A DNA stretch of 52,805 bases. It comes from Actinomadura latina NBRC 106108. Its GTDB lineage: Bacteria; Actinomycetota; Actinomycetes; Streptosporangiales; Streptosporangiaceae. The stretch covers positions 1 through 52,805 of the forward strand of contig NZ_BCQS01000047.1 of NCBI RefSeq assembly GCF_001552195.1, in the 5' to 3' direction. The notes under the pieces were generated by a model that saw nothing but the letters and a program-made list of their open reading frames with translations, made no database searches and had not been told where the DNA came from. The position numbers and the translations under genes were made by a program. Positions 16,322 to 24,801 of the stretch are shown one piece after another (within the stretch, counting starts at the first letter, position 1; each line of letters begins with the position of its first letter).

Positions 16322-17065
16322 TCAGGCGCTCAGGTGGCGACCGTAGAACGCGAAGATCTTCGCCCAGCCGTCCTTGGCGGCGGCGGGCCGGAACGCGGGA
16401 CGCTCGACGGCGAAGAACGCGTGCCCCGCGCCGGCGTAGCTGTGGAACTCGTGCTCCTTGCCGAGCCTGGTCAGCTCCGCGTCCAGCACGGCCACCTCGT
16501 CCGGCGCGGGGAACTGGTCGTCGTCGCCGAACAGGCCGAGCAGCGGGCACGACAGCTCCGGCGCCTTGGACAGCAGCGACCCCATCTTCAGCGGGGAGTC
16601 GGCCGGCGGGTCCTTGACGACGAACGCGCCGTAGCAGTCGACGGCGGCGTCGAGGTCCAGGGAGCAGGCCGCGAGGAACGCGTGCCGGCCGCCCGAGCAG
16701 TGGCCGATCACGCCGATCTTCCCGTTGGCGTGCTCCAGCGAGTTCAGGTGCGCGGCGGCCCCGGCGACGTCGCCGACGAGCTGCTCGTCCGGCACGCCGC
16801 CCTTCGCGCGGACGGCGGCGGCCTGGTCGTCGGGGCTGACGCCCGCGCCCTCGCGCGAGTACAGGTTCGGGACGATCGCGGCGTACCCGTGCGCGGCGAA
16901 CGTGCGGGCGAACTCCTTCGTGCCGGAGTCGTACCCGGGCAGGTGGTGGATCAGCACCACGCCGCCGCGCGGGGCGTCGCTCAGCGGCCGCGCGAGATAT
17001 GCCTCCAGTTCGGCGTCCCCGTCCCCGGTGATGGAGACGGTTCCGGCCCACATCGCGTCATTCAA
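16322..17065 (-). CDS. Dienelactone hydrolase family protein
   Basis: A 247-residue alpha/beta hydrolase of the dienelactone hydrolase family, which opens lactones formed in aromatic degradation. The nucleophile is Cys123 in GVIGHCSGGRHA, exactly the position of the catalytic cysteine in the classic enzyme; the acid is in LFGDDDQFP and the histidine in YAGAGHAFF. The oxyanion region IHHLPGYDSGTKEFAR is present. The TTG at 17065 is preceded by GAAAGGA at good spacing; the ATG at 17053 would be too far from it. It forms an operon with the small DUF gene and lies next to the ring-cleavage cluster, consistent with but not proof of a role there. Confidence 0.85.
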   Translation of the reverse strand: MNDAMWAGTVSITGDGDAELEAYLARPLSDAPRGGVVLIHHLPGYDSGTKEFARTFAAHGYAAIVPNLYSREGAGVSPDDQAAAVRAKGGVPDEQLVGDVAGAAAHLNSLEHANGKIGVIGHCSGGRHAFLAACSLDLDAAVDCYGAFVVKDPPADSPLKMGSLLSKAPELSCPLLGLFGDDDQFPAPDEVAVLDAELTRLGKEHEFHSYAGAGHAFFAVERPAFRPAAAKDGWAKIFAFYGRHLSA

Positions 17066-17108
17066 CGGCCCAGTCCTTTCGCATCTGTGCCTTCCCCTCC
17101 GGGGGAAC

Positions 17109-17945
17109 TCAGGCGTTCAGCGTCCCCGCGCTCAGCAGGCCGAACAGGAGCAGGCCGACGATGACCCGGTAGACCACGAACGACGTGAAGCTGTGCCGCG
17201 CCACGAACCGGAGCAGCCAGGCGATGGACGCGTAGGCGACCGCGAACGACACGGCGGTGCCGATGGCGAGCGGCAGCGCGTCCACCCCGGCGCCGAGCGC
17301 GGTGGGCAGCTCGTAGACGCCGGCGCCGGTCAGCGCGGGGATGCCGAGGAAGAACGACAGCCGGGTCGCGGCGACGCGGTCGAGGCCGAGCATCAGCCCG
17401 ACCGACATCGTCGCGCCGGACCGGGAGAAGCCGGGGAACAGCATCGCGAGGATCTGCGACGACCCGATCACCATCGCGTCGGTGAGGGACGTGTCGTCCT
17501 CGCCGCGCTTGTGCCGGCCGAACCGGTCGGCGAGCCACATGACGACGCTGCCCGCGAGCAGCGATCCGGCGACCACCCACAGCGAGGCCAGCGGGCCCTC
17601 GATGAGGTCCTTGGCGGCGACGCCCACGATGACCACGGGGACGGTCGCGTAGATCACCCACCAGGCGAACTTGTAGTCGTGGTGGTATCGCTGCGACGGG
17701 TCGGCGATCCCGCGCCCCCACGCGCCGACGATCCGGACGATGTCCCGGAAGAAGTACACCAGCACGGCCGCGATCGCGCCGACCTGGATCACGGCGGTGA
17801 ACCCGACGACGGCCTTGTCGTCCACCGGGATGCCCATCAGGCCCTCGGTGATCTTCAGGTGCCCGGTCGAGGACACCGGGAGGAACTCGGTCAGGCCCTC
17901 CACGATCCCGAGGACGACGGCCTGCCCGACATTGATCACGCTCAA
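17109..17945 (-). CDS. uppP: Undecaprenyl-diphosphatase
   Basis: A 278-residue integral membrane enzyme that recycles undecaprenyl diphosphate to the monophosphate for cell-wall synthesis and confers bacitracin tolerance. Both family signatures are complete: EGLTEFLPVSSTGHL near the N-terminus and PGFSRSGATMSVGLMLGLDR in the middle. Several hydrophobic helices follow (AIAAVLVYFFRDIV, WVVAGSLLAGSVVMWLA, VVYRVIVGLLLFGLL). The TTG at 17945 follows GAGAGGA; a GTG two codons in is the alternative start. It is 43 bases upstream of the dienelactone hydrolase gene, possibly with read-through. Confidence 0.95.
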   Translation of the reverse strand: MSVINVGQAVVLGIVEGLTEFLPVSSTGHLKITEGLMGIPVDDKAVVGFTAVIQVGAIAAVLVYFFRDIVRIVGAWGRGIADPSQRYHHDYKFAWWVIYATVPVVIVGVAAKDLIEGPLASLWVVAGSLLAGSVVMWLADRFGRHKRGEDDTSLTDAMVIGSSQILAMLFPGFSRSGATMSVGLMLGLDRVAATRLSFFLGIPALTGAGVYELPTALGAGVDALPLAIGTAVSFAVAYASIAWLLRFVARHSFTSFVVYRVIVGLLLFGLLSAGTLNA

Positions 17946-18098
17946 CGGTCCGGTTCCTCTCCAGCCCCGCTCCCGCCCTGCGCGGGGGCCGCCGCGAGCC
18001 TACTGCCGCCCGCCGGGCGCGATCCCCGCTCAGGGAGATTACTTCACCCACCATTAACCGAAAGGCCAGGTTCCGTTACCGGACGCGCCGCCGCCGGT

Positions 18099-21000
18099 TC
18101 AGCCGGTCTTCGGGGTGGCGCGCAGGCCGAAGTGGAGGTAGCGCTCGCCGGTCGGGAGGGCGTAGAACGTCACGGCCATCCAGTTGTCCGTACCGGGTTC
18201 CCGGACGGCGAACACGTCCTCCTCGATCGCCGCCATCGGGTACTCCCGCACCCTGTCGGGCAGCATCGAGGCCAGCGGGCCGGTCGCCGTCGTCCGCAGG
18301 ACGGGCCCGTCCTCGCCGCGGAGCACCTCCAGCCGCGAGCCGGCCCGCTCGTAGGTCCCGAGGTGCCGCTCGAAGCCCGCGGCGACGGGTTCGGCGGGCG
18401 GTCGCAGCGGCGGATCCGGCGCGACGCCGGCGAGAGCGGTGAAGACCTCCCGGTTCAGCGCCTCGCTGAGCCCTTCGGTGTCGCCGCCGTTGGTGAGCAG
18501 GACGACGACGAGGCCCTCGTCCGGCAGCACGTGCAGGTAGGCGTTCTGCCCGATCGTCGAGCCGCCGTGCCCGATGACCGGGCGCCCGTCCCAGGTCATC
18601 CGGATCCAGCCGAGCCCCCACGACTCGCCGAGCGTGCGGGTGTCCGGCAGCTCCGCGTGCCGGGCGGCCATGGCGGCGGTGCCCTCCTCGCTCAGCAGCC
18701 GCGTCCCGTCGGGCGCGCGCCCGCCGGTGAGGTGCATGCGCGCGAAGGCGAGCACGTCCGCGGCGGACGCGCCGATCAGCCCGGCGGGGCCGATGGACCT
18801 CGGCAGCTGCCACACCGGGGCGCGGGACGGCTCGGACCCGTCCGCGCTCACATGCCCGACGGCGGCGCGGTGCAGCAGCGCCTCCTCGGGCAGCGTGATC
18901 GTGCGCCGCAGCCCCAGCGGCTCGACGATGCGCTCCCGGATCGCCTCGTCCCACGTCCGGCCGGTCAGCCTCTCGATCACCCGCCCGGCCAGCGAGAAGC
19001 CGGAGTTGCAGTAGGACCAGGTCGCTCCCAGCGGATGGTTCTGCGCCACGTCCGCGAGGACGGCCGTGTACCTCTCCAGGCAGTCGTCGCCGCGCCCGGT
19101 GTCGGTGAACACGTCGCCGTCGATGCCGCTCGTGTGGGTGAGCAGATGCCGCATGGTCACGTTCTTGGCGGCCTCGCGGTCGGCCAGCCGCAGCTCGGGG
19201 AGCACCTCGATGACCGGTGCGTCGAGGTCGAGGAGGCCCTCGTCCACGAGCTGCATCACGACGGTCGCCGTCCAGACCTTGGTGATCGACCCGATCTGGA
19301 ACACCGAGTCGGTCGTGGTCTCCACGCCGGTGTCCTTGTTCAGGACGCCGTACGCCGCCTCGGCCAGCTCGTCCTCGCGGCCGGGCCGCAGCCGCAGGAT
19401 GCCGAGCGAGGCGCCGGGCACGCGGTACCGGGCGGCGAGCGCGGCGAGCCGCCGCCGCCAGTGCCCCGCGTCGACGGGCGGGCGGCGGGGCCCGGCGGTG
19501 CCGGCCCCGTGGCCCGCGTACCGCTCGGCCCACTCCACGACGCGCCGGTTGTAGTCGATCCGGTGGGACGGCCGCCCGTCCATGACGAACAGGTGCGAGG
19601 CGCCCGGGTAGAGCACGAGCCTGGCCGGGACGCCCCGCTCCCGCAGCGCGGTGTGCCACTGCTGGGCCTGGCCGGCGGGGCAGCCCAGGTCGTCCGCGCC
19701 GTGCAGGAGCAGCGTGGGTGCCGTCACCCGGTCGACGCGCGCGAGCGGCGACATCGCCGCATACCGTTCTGGACGCGTCCAGAACGGGCCGCCCAGCTCG
19801 GACTCGCTCAGGCCGTGGCCCCCGTGCGCGGTGCCGCCTAAGCTCGTCAGATCGGTGACCGCGCCGCCCGCGATCGCCGCCCTGAACCGGCCGTCCCGCC
19901 CGGTGAGGTAGCAGGTCATGAAGCCGCCGTAGCTGTAGCCGGTGACGGCGAGCCGGTCCGGGTCGGCGATCCCGGCGGCGACCAGGTCGTCGACCGGCTC
20001 CAGCAGGTCCGCCGCGTCGGCCTCGCCCCACGCGCCCTCGGCGGCCCGCCAGAACCGCTCGCCGTAGCCGTCGCTGCCGCGCGGGTTGAGCAGCAGCACC
20101 GTCCAGCCGGAGGCGGCCAGCTCCTGGTGGTAGAGGCGCACGTCGTCGGCGGCGCCGTTCCACGCGTTGTGCGGGCCGCCGTGCACGTCCAGCAGAAGGG
20201 GTTGCGGGCCCGCCGCGTCGGGGTCGCGGACGAGCCAGCCCTGGACCACCGTCCCGTCCGAGATGGTGAACTCGCGCTCCTCCCGGACGAACGGGACGGC
20301 GGCGGCGTCCGCGCCGTGCTCGGTGAGCACGGTCTCCGTGCCGGTCGTGAGATCGACGGCCACGATCTCGCCGTACGAGGTGGGCGTGCCGAGGACGATC
20401 ACGGCCGTGTCCCCCGCGACCGACATGCCGGACACGATGCGTCCGTCACCGGTGACCACCGGACGCGGCTCTTCCCCCTCCACCGGGACGGAGTAGACGT
20501 GCGTGCAGCCCCGGTCGCGGACGCAGAACAGCACGGTGCGCCCGTCGCCGCCGAACTGGGGTGAGGCTCCGGGGTACGCCGTGCCGCCCGTCATGACGTT
20601 GCGGTCCAGCGGGGCGGACAGGTTCGCGGGCGCCCCGCCGTCCAGCGGCACGCGCAGCAGCGCGGTATGGCCCACCCGCGCCCCGGTCATGCCCGCGACC
20701 AGCAGGGATCCGCCGTCCGGCGTCCAGGCGACCGCGCCGGCGAAGCCCTCGGGGAGCCCCGCGACCCGGGGGGACGCGGTCTCCTTCGTGACGTCGATGA
20801 CGTGCACGGGCGTGCGGGACGTCAGGTCCGCGTCCGGGGCCGTCGCGGCGGCGAACGCCAGCCTCGTCCCGTCCGGCGACCAGCACGGGTCGCCGGCGTG
20901 CCAGTCCCCCTCGGTGACCTGCCGGCACCGCCGGGTCGCCACGTCGACCACGTGCAGGTGCCGCCGCACGCCGCCCACGAGGCCGAGGCCGTCGGCCCGG

Positions 21001-21425
21001 TAGTCGAGCCGGTCGGCCACGACCGGGCCCCCGCCGCCCGGGTCCACGGCGGCGGTGAACGCGATCCGCGTGCCGTCCGGGCTCCACACCGGCGCGCCCG
21101 CCCCGAGCGGCAGGCCGGTGAGCGGCTCGGGCTCCCCGCCGTCGGCCGGGAGCAGCCACACCTGCGGCGGGCCGTCCTGCGCGCGCAGGAACGCGACCCG
21201 CGTCCCGTCCGGCGACCAGGCGGGCGCGGTGTCGGACGGGCCGCGGGTCAGCCGCCGGGGCCGGCCGCCCGGCACGTCCACCCGCCAGAGCGCCCGCGCG
21301 TTCCGGTCGGCGCCCGTGTCGCAGGTGCGCAGCACGTAGACGGCCTGCGTGCCGCCGGGGGACAGCGCGGGCCGCTCGGGGACGGCGATGGCGGTCAGAT
21401 CGTCGATGCGGGGGCGCCGCGTCAC
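18099..21425 (-). CDS. Fusion of an S9 prolyl-oligopeptidase and a class C beta-lactamase-type serine hydrolase
   Basis: One unbroken 1108-residue frame holds two serine hydrolases. Residues 1 to about 640 are an S9 peptidase: PD40/WD40-like propeller blades (repeated APAWSPDGTRVAF, APVWSPDGTRIAF, DPCWSPDGTRLAF) and a catalytic domain with Ser near 497 in VTGYSYGGFMTCY, Asp near 577 in LLLHGADD and His near 609 in GASHLFV. Residues about 655-1108 are a beta-lactamase/D-alanyl carboxypeptidase-type domain: SITK near 712, YCNSG near 804 and GHGG near 950, the S-x-x-K, Y-x-N and H-x-G elements. No signal peptide is seen, so it should be cytoplasmic. The GTG overlaps the upstream gene's stop by four bases. 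All catalytic residues are present in both halves. Confidence 0.88.
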   Translation of the reverse strand: MTRRPRIDDLTAIAVPERPALSPGGTQAVYVLRTCDTGADRNARALWRVDVPGGRPRRLTRGPSDTAPAWSPDGTRVAFLRAQDGPPQVWLLPADGGEPEPLTGLPLGAGAPVWSPDGTRIAFTAAVDPGGGGPVVADRLDYRADGLGLVGGVRRHLHVVDVATRRCRQVTEGDWHAGDPCWSPDGTRLAFAAATAPDADLTSRTPVHVIDVTKETASPRVAGLPEGFAGAVAWTPDGGSLLVAGMTGARVGHTALLRVPLDGGAPANLSAPLDRNVMTGGTAYPGASPQFGGDGRTVLFCVRDRGCTHVYSVPVEGEEPRPVVTGDGRIVSGMSVAGDTAVIVLGTPTSYGEIVAVDLTTGTETVLTEHGADAAAVPFVREEREFTISDGTVVQGWLVRDPDAAGPQPLLLDVHGGPHNAWNGAADDVRLYHQELAASGWTVLLLNPRGSDGYGERFWRAAEGAWGEADAADLLEPVDDLVAAGIADPDRLAVTGYSYGGFMTCYLTGRDGRFRAAIAGGAVTDLTSLGGTAHGGHGLSESELGGPFWTRPERYAAMSPLARVDRVTAPTLLLHGADDLGCPAGQAQQWHTALRERGVPARLVLYPGASHLFVMDGRPSHRIDYNRRVVEWAERYAGHGAGTAGPRRPPVDAGHWRRRLAALAARYRVPGASLGILRLRPGREDELAEAAYGVLNKDTGVETTTDSVFQIGSITKVWTATVVMQLVDEGLLDLDAPVIEVLPELRLADREAAKNVTMRHLLTHTSGIDGDVFTDTGRGDDCLERYTAVLADVAQNHPLGATWSYCNSGFSLAGRVIERLTGRTWDEAIRERIVEPLGLRRTITLPEEALLHRAAVGHVSADGSEPSRAPVWQLPRSIGPAGLIGASAADVLAFARMHLTGGRAPDGTRLLSEEGTAAMAARHAELPDTRTLGESWGLGWIRMTWDGRPVIGHGGSTIGQNAYLHVLPDEGLVVVLLTNGGDTEGLSEALNREVFTALAGVAPDPPLRPPAEPVAAGFERHLGTYERAGSRLEVLRGEDGPVLRTTATGPLASMLPDRVREYPMAAIEEDVFAVREPGTDNWMAVTFYALPTGERYLHFGLRATPKTG

Positions 21426-22543
21426 CCCCAGATCTCCTGGGCGGTCTCGGCGATGAGGCGCAGCTTGGCCGCCTGCTGCGCGGCGGTCAGCACGTTGCCC
21501 TCGACCGTCGAGGAGAACCCGCACTGCGGCGACAGGCAGATCTGCTCCAGCGGCACGAACCGCGATGCCTCGTCGATGCGGCGCTTCAGGTCGTCCTTGG
21601 ACTCCAGTTCGCCGCGCTTGGTCGTGACCAGCCCGAGCACGACCATCTTGCCCGGCGGGACGAACCGGAGCGGCTCGAAGCCCCCCGACCTGGCGTCGTC
21701 GTACTCCAGGAAGAACCCGTTCACGTCCAGCTCGCTGAACAGCGCCTCGGCGACGAAGTCGTAGCCGCCCTCGGCCGTCCAGGACGAGCGGAAGTTGCCC
21801 CGGCACATGTGCGTGGTGACGTTCATGCCCTCGGGACGCCCCGCCAGCGCGGCGTTGATCTGCCTGATGTAGCGCAGGTGCAGGTGCTCGGCGTCGTCGC
21901 CCCGCTCGGTGATCATGGCGCGCTGCGCCGGGTCGTTGAGGTAGGCGAGGCTGGTGTCGTCCAGCTGCAGGTACCGGCATCCCATCTCGCCGAGCCGCCG
22001 CACCTGCTCGGCGTACGCGGCGGCGAGGTCGGACCAGAACTCCTCGATGTCGGGGTAGACCCTCGGGTCGATCGAGGCCGGGCCGCCCCGGTAGTGCACC
22101 ATGTTCGGCGACGGGATCGTCAGCTTCGGCGTCACCCCCTCGCCGGTCGCGCGCTGCAGGAACGCGAAGTGGTCGGCGAAGATCGTCTCGTCCAGCCGGA
22201 CCTTGTCGTGCACCCGCAGCGCCGCCGTGCTGAACTCGATGTCGCCCTGCTCGTTGTGGAACCGCACCTTGATCTTGTCGTCCGCGGGGCTGATCCCGCC
22301 GAGCCGGTAGATGAAGTCCATGTGCCAGGACGTGCGGCGGAACTCCCCGTCGGTCGCCGACCGCAGCCCCGCCTCCCGCTGCACGGCGACCACGTCGCGG
22401 ATGGCGGCGTCTTCCGCCGCGGCCAGCGCGGCGTCGTCGATGACGCCCTTGGCGTGATCGTCCCGGGCGGCCAGCAGCGCGGGTGGACGTAGCAGGCTGC
22501 CGACATGGTCGCCGCGGAACGGCGGCTCGGTGCGCAGAGACAA
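21422..22543 (-). CDS. MetE-like methyltransferase (cobalamin-independent methionine synthase, C-terminal-domain family)
   Basis: A 373-residue stand-alone MetE C-terminal-type barrel, half the size of full MetE; such proteins often act on small methyl donors or thiols other than methyltetrahydrofolate. It begins RGDHVGSLLRPPAL, has SATDGEFRRTSWH, CRYLQLDDTSLAYL, NVTTHMCRGNF with the zinc-binding HxC, and ends LSPQCGFSSTVEGN with the second zinc cysteine. The TTG at 22541-22543 is supported by GGAGGA seven bases upstream; there is no ATG or GTG in a comparable place. It is translationally coupled to the S9-lactamase fusion downstream. True methionine synthesis is possible but unproven. Confidence 0.8.
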   Translation of the reverse strand: MSLRTEPPFRGDHVGSLLRPPALLAARDDHAKGVIDDAALAAAEDAAIRDVVAVQREAGLRSATDGEFRRTSWHMDFIYRLGGISPADDKIKVRFHNEQGDIEFSTAALRVHDKVRLDETIFADHFAFLQRATGEGVTPKLTIPSPNMVHYRGGPASIDPRVYPDIEEFWSDLAAAYAEQVRRLGEMGCRYLQLDDTSLAYLNDPAQRAMITERGDDAEHLHLRYIRQINAALAGRPEGMNVTTHMCRGNFRSSWTAEGGYDFVAEALFSELDVNGFFLEYDDARSGGFEPLRFVPPGKMVVLGLVTTKRGELESKDDLKRRIDEASRFVPLEQICLSPQCGFSSTVEGNVLTAAQQAAKLRLIAETAQEIWG

Positions 22544-22737
22544 GACTTGCTCCTCCCGCGAAAAACGACGTGGTCCTGCCAATCTAGGCACGTCTGTCAC
22601 GGCGATCAACGAGTTGTCCAGAATGCCGCGCCACCTGGTGCGCAGTGGAGCCGGCGGCACGTGGTCAGATGCGGCTCGTTCCGGGTGCGGCCCGCCGATC
22701 GGGGGCGCGCTGGACGCCTCCGCACGGGAACGGGCGG

Positions 22738-23985
22738 TCACGCGGTCGAGCAGGCGGTCCCGTTGAGGGTGAACCCGGCCGGTGCGCCGGTGTCGCCGCT
22801 GTGCGTGGCCTGCAGGCCGATGCCGACGGAGCCGCCGGCGGGGATCGCGGCGTTGTAGGACACGTTCGTCGCGCTGACCGCGCCGCTCGCCGGCCGGTAG
22901 TCCGCGCCCCACCCAGACGTGATCGTCTGCCCGGCGGGCAGGGTGAAGCCGAGCGTCCAGCCGTTGATCGCGGTGGACCCGGTGTTGGTGATCGTGATGC
23001 TCGCGACCAGGCCCGTGTTCCACGCGTTGACCGAGTACGCGACGGCGCAGTCCGCGGACCCGCCACCGTCGTCCGGGGGCTCGGTCGTGCCGCCTTGGTC
23101 GAGCCCGAAGAACTCGATCGTCCGCTGAGCCATGCCCGAGGCCATCAGGTTGTGGCCGACGCCCTGCAGGGAGTACGCCTCGACCTTGTCGCCGTACCGG
23201 GTGCGGGTCCAGCCCTGCTGCGGCTGGTCGGTGGCGGTCGGCGCGGTGGACAGGCCGTGGACGTTCGTCCACTGGTCGATCTCCTCGCCGAAGTTGGGGT
23301 AGCGCAGCGTGTCGTCCGCGGTTCCGTGCCACAGCTGCACCCGCGGCCTGGGCCCGGAGTAGCCGGGGTCGGCGGAGCGGGCGATGTCACCCCACTGCTG
23401 CGGCGTCTTCAGGACGGTCCCGTTGGCGCACGCGCTGTTCCACTCCGAGCCGTCGGCCGTGGCGAAGCACCCGTCCGGCACCCCGGCGAACACCGCGCCC
23501 GCCGCGAACACGTCGGGGTAGTCGGCCAGCATCACGTTCGTCATCATCGCGCCGGACGAGACACCGGCGACGAACACCCTGGCCGCGTCCCCGCCGTACC
23601 GCTGCAGCGTGTAGCGGACCATCGACATGAGCCCGACCGGGTCGCTCCCGCCGTCCCGCTTCAGCGCCTGCGGGGAGGAGACGTCGAAGCAGGCGCCGCT
23701 GCGCGTCGCCGACGGGTAGATCACGATGAACCCGTACTGGTCGGCGAGGCGCGCGAACTCCGTCCCCGAGTACATCGCGGGCCCCGACCCCGTGCACCAG
23801 TGCACCGCCAGCAGCACCGGCGGCCGCTCCTGCACCCGGTCGGGCACGTACAGATGCATCCGGAGCCCGCTCGGATTCGTGCCGAAGTCCGTGACCTCCG
23901 TCAGCGACGCCGCCGACGCCGGCGGCCCCACCAGAACGGCCATCGCGGCGACCAGAGCCGCCACCAGCACACCCAAGGCCCTCAC
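22738..23985 (-). CDS. Secreted CE1/PHB-depolymerase-type esterase with CBM2
   Basis: A 415-residue secreted esterase. A signal peptide (VRALGVLVAALVAAMA...ASAA) leads into an alpha/beta-hydrolase of the PHB depolymerase/acetylxylan-feruloyl esterase kind: VLLAVHWCTGSGP for the oxyanion region, nucleophile in VAGVSSGAMMT, acid in WHGTADD and histidine in GVGHNL. After an acidic, Gly-rich linker, a CBM2 cellulose-binding domain covers the last 100 residues (CAVAYSVNAWNTG, with WTLGFTLPAGQTIT). The GTG at 23983-23985 has GGAAGTGG upstream. It is one of three paralogues in the window (others at 27877 and 29278). Substrate is probably an esterified plant polysaccharide. Confidence 0.85.
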   Translation of the reverse strand: MRALGVLVAALVAAMAVLVGPPASAASLTEVTDFGTNPSGLRMHLYVPDRVQERPPVLLAVHWCTGSGPAMYSGTEFARLADQYGFIVIYPSATRSGACFDVSSPQALKRDGGSDPVGLMSMVRYTLQRYGGDAARVFVAGVSSGAMMTNVMLADYPDVFAAGAVFAGVPDGCFATADGSEWNSACANGTVLKTPQQWGDIARSADPGYSGPRPRVQLWHGTADDTLRYPNFGEEIDQWTNVHGLSTAPTATDQPQQGWTRTRYGDKVEAYSLQGVGHNLMASGMAQRTIEFFGLDQGGTTEPPDDGGGSADCAVAYSVNAWNTGLVASITITNTGSTAINGWTLGFTLPAGQTITSGWGADYRPASGAVSATNVSYNAAIPAGGSVGIGLQATHSGDTGAPAGFTLNGTACSTA

Positions 23986-24226
23986 AAGACCACCACTTCC
24001 CGTTTGCGAGCCGCCCGGCGAACGTCACTATGCGGCCGCCCGCGCGGCGCGGACAAGGAACCTTCCACCGGTTTCACCCGCCGTCCCGCGGCCGGCGGAA
24101 CGAGGTGACAACGGCGCGGCGGGCTGCCAGGCTTTGCACGCACCCGCCGTTTTCGTGGTGACCAGGTGCGTTGGGGCCGGCGCGCCCTGGAGGGCGGCGC
24201 GGCACAGGGGACAGGAGGCGACGGCT

Positions 24227-24796
24227 GTGACCGTCTCGATGGTGAAGGGCCAGCGGATCTCGCTGGAGAAGCCCGGCGGGACGCTGAACATGGTCCGGAT
24301 GGGGCTGGGCTGGGACGCGGTGAAGAAGAAGGGGTTCTTCGGCTCCCGCGAGCGGGACATCGACCTCGACGCGTCCTGCGTCCTCTTCGCCGACGCCGCT
24401 CTCGCGGACGTCGTGTACTTCGGCAAGCTGGTCAGCGACGACGGCTCCGTCCGGCACACCGGCGACAACCTCACCGGGGCGGGCGACGGTGACGACGAGT
24501 CGGTCATCGTCGACCTGAACCGCCTCCCGGTGCACGTCACCTCGCTGGTGTTCACCGTCAGCTCGTTCAACGGCCAGACCTTCAACGAGGTGGAGAACGC
24601 CTTCTGCCGGCTGGTCAACGAGATGGAGGGCGGCGAGCTCGCCCGGTACACGCTGACCGGCGGCGGCGCCCACACCGCGATGGTCATGGCCCGCATCTAC
24701 CGCCACAACGGCGGCTGGAAGATGAACGCCATCGGGGAGCCCTGCCACGGCCGCACGTTCCAGGACATGCTGCCGGCGATCGCCGCCCACGCCTGA
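24227..24796 (+). CDS. TerD-family stress protein
   Basis: A 189-residue TerD-domain protein, a calcium-binding beta-sandwich family associated with tellurite resistance, phage and envelope stress. The core is typical: LGWDAVKKKGFFGSRERDID, then LDASCVLFADAALADVVYFG, GDNLTGAGDGDDESVIVDL and FNEVENAFCRLVNE; the acidic DGDDE loop is a calcium site. The GTG at 24227 follows AGGAGG at ideal spacing. It is five bases upstream of a second gene with a TerD-like N-terminal half, so they form an operon. The regulatory trigger is not visible. Confidence 0.92.
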   Translation: MTVSMVKGQRISLEKPGGTLNMVRMGLGWDAVKKKGFFGSRERDIDLDASCVLFADAALADVVYFGKLVSDDGSVRHTGDNLTGAGDGDDESVIVDLNRLPVHVTSLVFTVSSFNGQTFNEVENAFCRLVNEMEGGELARYTLTGGGAHTAMVMARIYRHNGGWKMNAIGEPCHGRTFQDMLPAIAAHA

Positions 24797-24801
24797 CCGC
24801 G

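Noticed and set aside
16725..19841. Very long + strand frame (over 1000 codons) across uppP and the S9 fusion
   Set aside because: It is antisense to genes with complete catalytic motifs and consists of Arg/Gly/His/Asp-rich shadow sequence.
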